Source of the DNA: Roridomyces roridus
Lineage: Eukaryota > Basidiomycota > Agaricomycetes > Agaricales > Mycenaceae
NCBI GenBank assembly: GCA_029378245.1
Contig: JARKIF010000017.1
Coordinates: forward strand, 558,001 to 622,000
Direction: 5' to 3'
DNA length: 64,000 nt
Positions 59,455-64,000 of the stretch are shown here, in pieces (position 1 is the first letter of the stretch; each line of letters opens with the position of its first letter). A model generated the notes under the pieces. That model was not told the DNA's origin. It was given only the letters and a program-made list of their open reading frames with translations, and did no database searches. Made by a program: the position numbers and the translations under genes.

Positions 59455-59660
59455 CTTCAATTTCAAGTGGCAAGCAACAAGCGGGCAAGCAATAAGCAAT
59501 AAGCAACAAGCGGGCAAGCGATATGCAACAAGCATGCATCAAGCCGTCAGGCGATTGAGCAACAAGCAATAAGCAATAAGCAGCAAGCGGAGAAGTGAAC
59601 AAGCAACAAGCGGGCAAGCAAATGCACCAAGCATGTAACAAGCGGACACACAACAAGCAC
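59455..59660. repeat. AAGCAA/AAGCGGGC low-complexity repeat
   Basis: Imperfect short-period repeat built of caagcaacaagcgggcaagc and caataagcaataagc. It starts exactly where homology of the inverted duplication ends. Confidence 0.7.
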
Positions 59661-60500
59661 GGACTAGCAAAGGGTTTCAGCAATGCACGCACGAGTGAGT
59701 AGCACCGAGAGGTCAGTGCGCAGCAGTGGCGGTGGTGGGCAGCGAGACGGCACGCGCGCGGTCGATTCAGATGGCATGGTGTTGACACCCGCTGTCCGTC
59801 GCGTGGCAGATGCGGCCACACAGGGCGAGCACGATTCGGTGTAGGCACATGCCGGGGTGCTTTCATAAATGCGACGGTAATGTTTGACCTAAACGGACAG
59901 ATAGTGGCTGTGGACTGGAAGAGGAAAGCAAGTGACGCGGCTGTATACACCAAGGAGGCAATGACAGCCCCTCCAATTCCCATTTCGAAATAAATTTACG
60001 GCGCACGCGACAAGTTTGCGACCAGTAAACTGCGCGGGGACGTGTCGGCGCGCTGAAGGTGAGAGCCTTGATGGGTTCGGCGCGTCAGGTGGTGCAGCTG
60101 GACGTGTACGTGCGCTGATCGCATGGGGGAGCGCCTGAGCTTGTGCAGGGATCGAGTTGGAATCCCCAAGTATTAGGAGGCGCCGTGTGCCGTGGCCGAC
60201 TCCGCTGGAAACTCGATTCACCAGAGGTGCTTGTAAACTCTCCAGTATCGATGAAAAAGAAAAGGAAGCCGACGACTCAGCGCTCTGCTCTTGAAGAGCT
60301 CTTGAGGAACGTCGGCGGCGGCATTGTGGTGGCACGAAAGCGGAACTGTCACGCCTGTGACTTTCTCTCGAACAAAAACCTAACTCTTTGGCACGCTCGT
60401 GCCTCACTTAGCCTAGACTAGCAATTTATACGATCTATCTTACTCTACCTCTCTCTATATTCAGGCCTTTTCTTTTCATTTACCCAATCCAGGGTATCAG

Positions 60501-61139
60501 TAGGGATGCACACCGCCCGTCTACGGGTGACGGCCGTCAAATTGACGGCACGAGACGGGTACGGGCCGTCAAATCAACGGCCGTCTTTTGACATCCGACC
60601 GGGCCCGACGGGTACGGGACGGCAAAAATGACGGGTACGGCCGTCAAAAGACGGGTCTCTTGTCAACCTCATCAAACCGCAGGCATTTTAATTCTATAGA
60701 AGAGGGATCCGCCACAGATGTGTTGTAAATGCCATTCCCTTTGATTCTGCTCAGCCAACAGCTATTCCACAGTCATTGACACTGGTTTGATGTGAATTTG
60801 ATGTCAGAGATTCCATCAATCAGGCTTCAATCAGCAGATAAAGCAACGATAGAAGCCCCGGATCTGAAATAGGCGGGCATTTGGCGGGCATCATGAGTCA
60901 CACAAGTCTCCCGATGACTGGCCCATCAAGTGCGCGCCCAAATTCCATCTGATCCGACCCACACGGACGCCAACCCGTAGACGGCCCGTCAATCTCGCAG
61001 ATTGACGGGACGGACGGCAATGTTGCCGTCCCGTACCCGTCCCGTACATTTGTTCGATCAAGAGCCGGACGGGTACGGGTACGTACCCGTGTACGGACGG
61101 CCATCAAACGGTTTGTGACGGGTACGGTGTGCATTCCTA
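60501..61139. mobile_element. hAT-like miniature element with 8-bp target duplication
   Basis: 639 bp; ends TAGGGATGCACACCG and the complement of TAGGAATGCACACCG. Flanked by perfect 8-bp direct repeats GGTATCAG (60493-60500, 61140-61147). The interior is packed with ACGGGTACGGG and GACGGCCGTC motifs able to form hairpins. The related sequence at 50560-50600 lacks the insert (gtgtatcagtagcg), giving an empty site. No transposase. Confidence 0.8.
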
Positions 61140-61266
61140 GGTATCAGTATCGTAAGCATTACGCACGCAGTCAAGCATTCATGTGGCTTTTGTGTGGGAG
61201 GTTCACAAAGCTAGCACCAAGCACCTCGAAGGCTCGGGCCTAGGGCCTGCTTTGTCGTTACTCCAG

Positions 61267-63145
61267 ATAGTCTTCGTTCGATTCGGACTCTGGAGTCTGG
61301 GGTGGATTTCTAAAGCTCCCAATTTTTTGGAGCCCTCTTCCATTGCCATTTATTTCTCTGCATAATTCCCAGCTCACGCTGCAAGTCGCTTTTTCTGACG
61401 AAAATCCAGGTTCGTCATTCGATCTTTGGTTTCCCTAGTACAACAAAGACCAACAAAGACTCACAACGAAGTATAACAGAAAGATTGGGTAACCCTGAGG
61501 CCTTCGCTGCTCATTTCAAGCATCCATGTCGCTGATCCCGCTGGTCTTCGTTCGATTCGGAGTCTGGGATGTTGCCCGAGGGTATCGTATGATTTTTTTT
61601 AAAGCCTTTCCGTTTGGACCCCATTAGCATACCTGCTTTTAAGGGCCATTGCTATCACATGGCAATCCGAGTCCAGGGTGGATAAGATGCAACCGGACGA
61701 TGAGGGTGACAGGGCGACAGACTACAGTATGTAGGACGATGTCGGGGCAATCCACCCAGGTCAAGGGGTACGCGCATCAGAAACTGTCAACATCGGGTTG
61801 TCGTGAGAGAGCTTCGGGTCAGCAGTGATGCGATTGATCGTTTCCGCCAAAATTGACGTGATCCGATCAAATCATTACGTAGGGAGGGGTGCTTCACCTC
61901 AAAAACTTTTTCCGAAAAGTGCTCAGAATGTCTCGGTATGCCCGAAAAAATTCGGCATCACTGGATTTCCTTTTTGGGATGTCAAAACTCTCTCACGATA
62001 CCCTATGTCTGACATTTCTGATGCGCGTACCCCTTGACCCAGGTGGGGCTGGGCACCGTACCGTAACGGACACGGCCGTAATTGATACGGCCGTATTGAG
62101 ACACGGCCGTGACATGACGGCCCGTAGAATAGTAGCATCAATCACTCACGGTACGCTACGGTGCCGTATACGACCGTATTTCCGTAACACGGCCGTAAAT
62201 TGATGGCCAATCATTTCTCATGAGAGTCCGACTTCCTGGATGATTGTGAGCATCGGCGTTGGATCTTATGATATGAAGCACCTCTCCCATACATATCCAT
62301 CCTTCGTCGGGCAGAATTGGGGCGGGGCACGTCCGCCGCCGCCGGCTTTGAAGGTTGATGGCGTGTTTGATGCATTGATGTGGCTACCGTAAATATCGAC
62401 AATACCCGCAGCAGCCGCCAGCTGCCGCCTCATCCAAAGGGGATGGTGTTTCCGCAGCTGTACAAGTTCCCACATGGCTTGGTGAGACAATTCTGACACA
62501 AATCACCCGCGATAACAGTGTTTAGAGGACATTGCCGAGCATTTCCGTATTACGGCCGTAACGGACGGGCTGTGTCAAGACCACTACCAGGGGCCACGGC
62601 ACGGCACCGTATCCGTATTACGGAGCCGTATTCATTGCTAGAATCCAATATGCCGCCGCCCCAGATCGTCTTCGTTCGATTCGGAGCTGGCATTTAGCAT
62701 TGAGCAGATGTACATTTTTCACTGGCTTCACTTGGAATGGGACTCACACAACTGTGAAAGCTCAGTGTTCAACCTTATAGCCTCCCGGCGTCGTTCGATT
62801 CGGAGTCTGGGAGTTATGATCGGAATGCAATACAGTATGTATTGGAGTCGGCTTTTTGACTCGACGTCCGTTGCTGGTAGCGGGTCTCAGTTCGATTCTG
62901 GGTCTACCGAGTTAGAAGGAACAAGCATTCTTTTTCTCTTATGTAATCAAGCCCAACGTTCCCGACTTCAGACAACGTTCTCAGTCTGAGGCTGTCTCTG
63001 TGCCAGACTCTGTTCTCCGAATTGCTGATGGTGTGTTTCCTGTCTCACAAGACCGACTAACAGCAATGGCCGCAGCACCTACCCAACCGCTCCAGATGCT
63101 TTGGTTCAATTCGGAGTCTGGTGGATACTAGTTCGATTCTGGGTC
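61267..63145 (+). repeat. Scattered tRNA T-arm-like repeats
   Basis: cttcgttcgattcggag-type motifs (stem 5, loop TTCGATT) at about 61272, 61547, 62669, 62789 and 63097; ttcgattctgggtct motifs at about 62893 and 63133. Flanks resemble 50.6-52.3 kb, so these are copies of the same SINE-like family. Confidence 0.55.
62050..62630. repeat. CCGTA/TACGG-rich stretch
   Basis: Both ends of this stretch (62050-62215 and 62535-62635) are dense in CCGTAAC and TACGGCCGTA, forming many hairpins; the centre is ordinary. It resembles the interior of the hAT-like element, but matching termini were not found. Confidence 0.4.
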
Positions 63146-63631
63146 CATTGGATATTATTGAAGGCTGCGCGCGCTCCATTTTTTGTATCATACTCACCCG
63201 ACAGCGGGCAGCTCCAGGCAAACCGGTACCGGCGGTAAGTACTTGGACCTTTCACTTTGACCGGAGTATCTGTGTAAATAATCAATTTAATTATCTGGCA
63301 TGATGATGCCGATGAATCAAAGGGCATCTCTGCCTTGTCTGTACGCTTTCAGCTCGGCCTCAGTAGGCATCAGTCCGGTCGATCGCTGTGCTTCACCCGA
63401 GTGGCCCGGGGAATATAACCGTATCCAGGCGACCGATCTAGACCTCCCCACGTTTTTAACCAACAACCAATATTTGACTGATGGTTGTCCGGCCCGCGGT
63501 TGCTGTACCACTCTCTGGTAACCATGTTTTTTGGCGATGACCGCACTTTCTTCCATCTCCCCTTCTCTCTTACGTCCTGAACGCCAAAACGATTCGCCGG
63601 CCCTGCGGCGAGGACCCACCACGATCTTTTC

Positions 63632-64000
63632 ATGCACGCTCCTTTCATTCCCATGCAAAACCGCCAGCGGACCCTCGTAAGCTCCGAAAAGGAGCAACAA
63701 CCGTGGACCCAGAATCGCACCTCTGCTGCTTCACCGCCAACTTGCTCTTCTTCCTCTGTGGGCGGGTGCGAGGATATTCGACGGAGGCAGACGCTAAGCA
63801 GGTGCGTCGTCGCGCGTCCTGCAGCCAGCCCATGATACTAATCCAGGCACCATAGCTCCGCAGCTCCCTCGTCCTCGTCGTCGTCAACGTCGGCGCGGAG
63901 GACTACCACATCTTCCTCTCAGTCCTCCTCCTCAACTTCTCGCTCTGCCTCTCGCTCCGCGTCTTCTTCGGGCTCCAGGTCTTCTTCCAGACCAATTTCT
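63632..64000 (+). CDS. Possible Ser-rich protein, runs off right edge
   Basis: From ATG 63632 the frame reads to TCSSSSVGGCEDIRRRQTL. A GTGCGT donor near 63801 and an acceptor after TACTAATCCAG (about 63850) join to HHSSAAPSSSSSSTSARR and more Ser/Thr/Arg-rich codons to the edge. The TACTAAT branch site is excellent. The Ser-rich tail recalls the linkers of HYD1 and HYD2, but no hydrophobin cysteines or signal peptide are visible in this window. Confidence 0.3.

Larger units (their letters stand above)
59069..63630. other. Repeat-rich intergenic region
   Basis: Upstream of oxygenase E, homology to the B block ends near 59470. Then: low-complexity tract 59455-59660; hAT-like element 60501-61139; repeats shared with 50.5-52 kb; a CCGTA-rich stretch 62050-62630. 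The ORF at 59.9-60.4 kb (minus) is Arg/Ser-rich and not convincing. Confidence 0.5.

Noticed and set aside
59889..60407. 172-codon minus-strand ORF, Arg/Ser-rich
   Set aside because: No domain, splice signals or promoter; it lies in repeat-rich DNA next to a low-complexity tract.

Overview
The window looks like a chromosome segment of a filamentous basidiomycete, probably an agaricomycete mushroom. Genes are split by many short introns of about 45-65 bases with GTRNGY donors and YAG acceptors. The families present (class I hydrophobins, a WW/transmembrane family, a ubiquitin-like-domain family, an F-box-like 'FPPELER' family) fit that group. All calls are from reading alone; exon joints were chosen to keep frame and match remembered families, and no search or RNA data were used.

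Left arm (1-14.7 kb): partial bZIP gene off the left edge; a repeat-rich stretch with one doubtful coiled-coil ORF; an old yellow enzyme (OYE 1); a 55-residue secreted precursor with two WKRQ repeats; a decayed F-box-like gene; hydrophobin gene HYD1; a kinase-like remnant; a second decayed F-box-like gene; and 2OG-Fe(II) oxygenase gene A.

Hydrophobin/oxygenase block (15.2-25.7 kb): HYD2, then oxygenases B and C in tandem, then a secreted Pro/Gly-rich protein. HYD1 and HYD2 share one unusual plan: signal peptide, 8-Cys hydrophobin domain, very long Ser/Ala/Pro repeat linker (about 450 and 1,230 residues), second 8-Cys hydrophobin domain.

Middle (25.8-42.8 kb): on the minus strand, a candidate gene whose splice signals predict 11 consecutive 3-nt exons plus two 6-nt exons; a ubiquitin-like-domain gene; a head-to-head F-box-like pair; STT3 (12 exons); an F-box/LRR gene; a second OYE; an ARF-type GTPase; and another F-box-like gene.

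Right arm (42.8-64 kb): mostly repeats, with two good genes, a TMEM184/Ost-alpha-like membrane protein and a WW/transmembrane protein. It holds a CACTA-like element, a 224-bp tandem array with tRNA T-arm motifs, TA-flanked miniature elements (one nested in another), and a hAT-like element with an 8-bp target duplication and a visible empty-site copy 10 kb away. It also holds an inverted copy of the oxygenase B-C block, in which both genes are broken.
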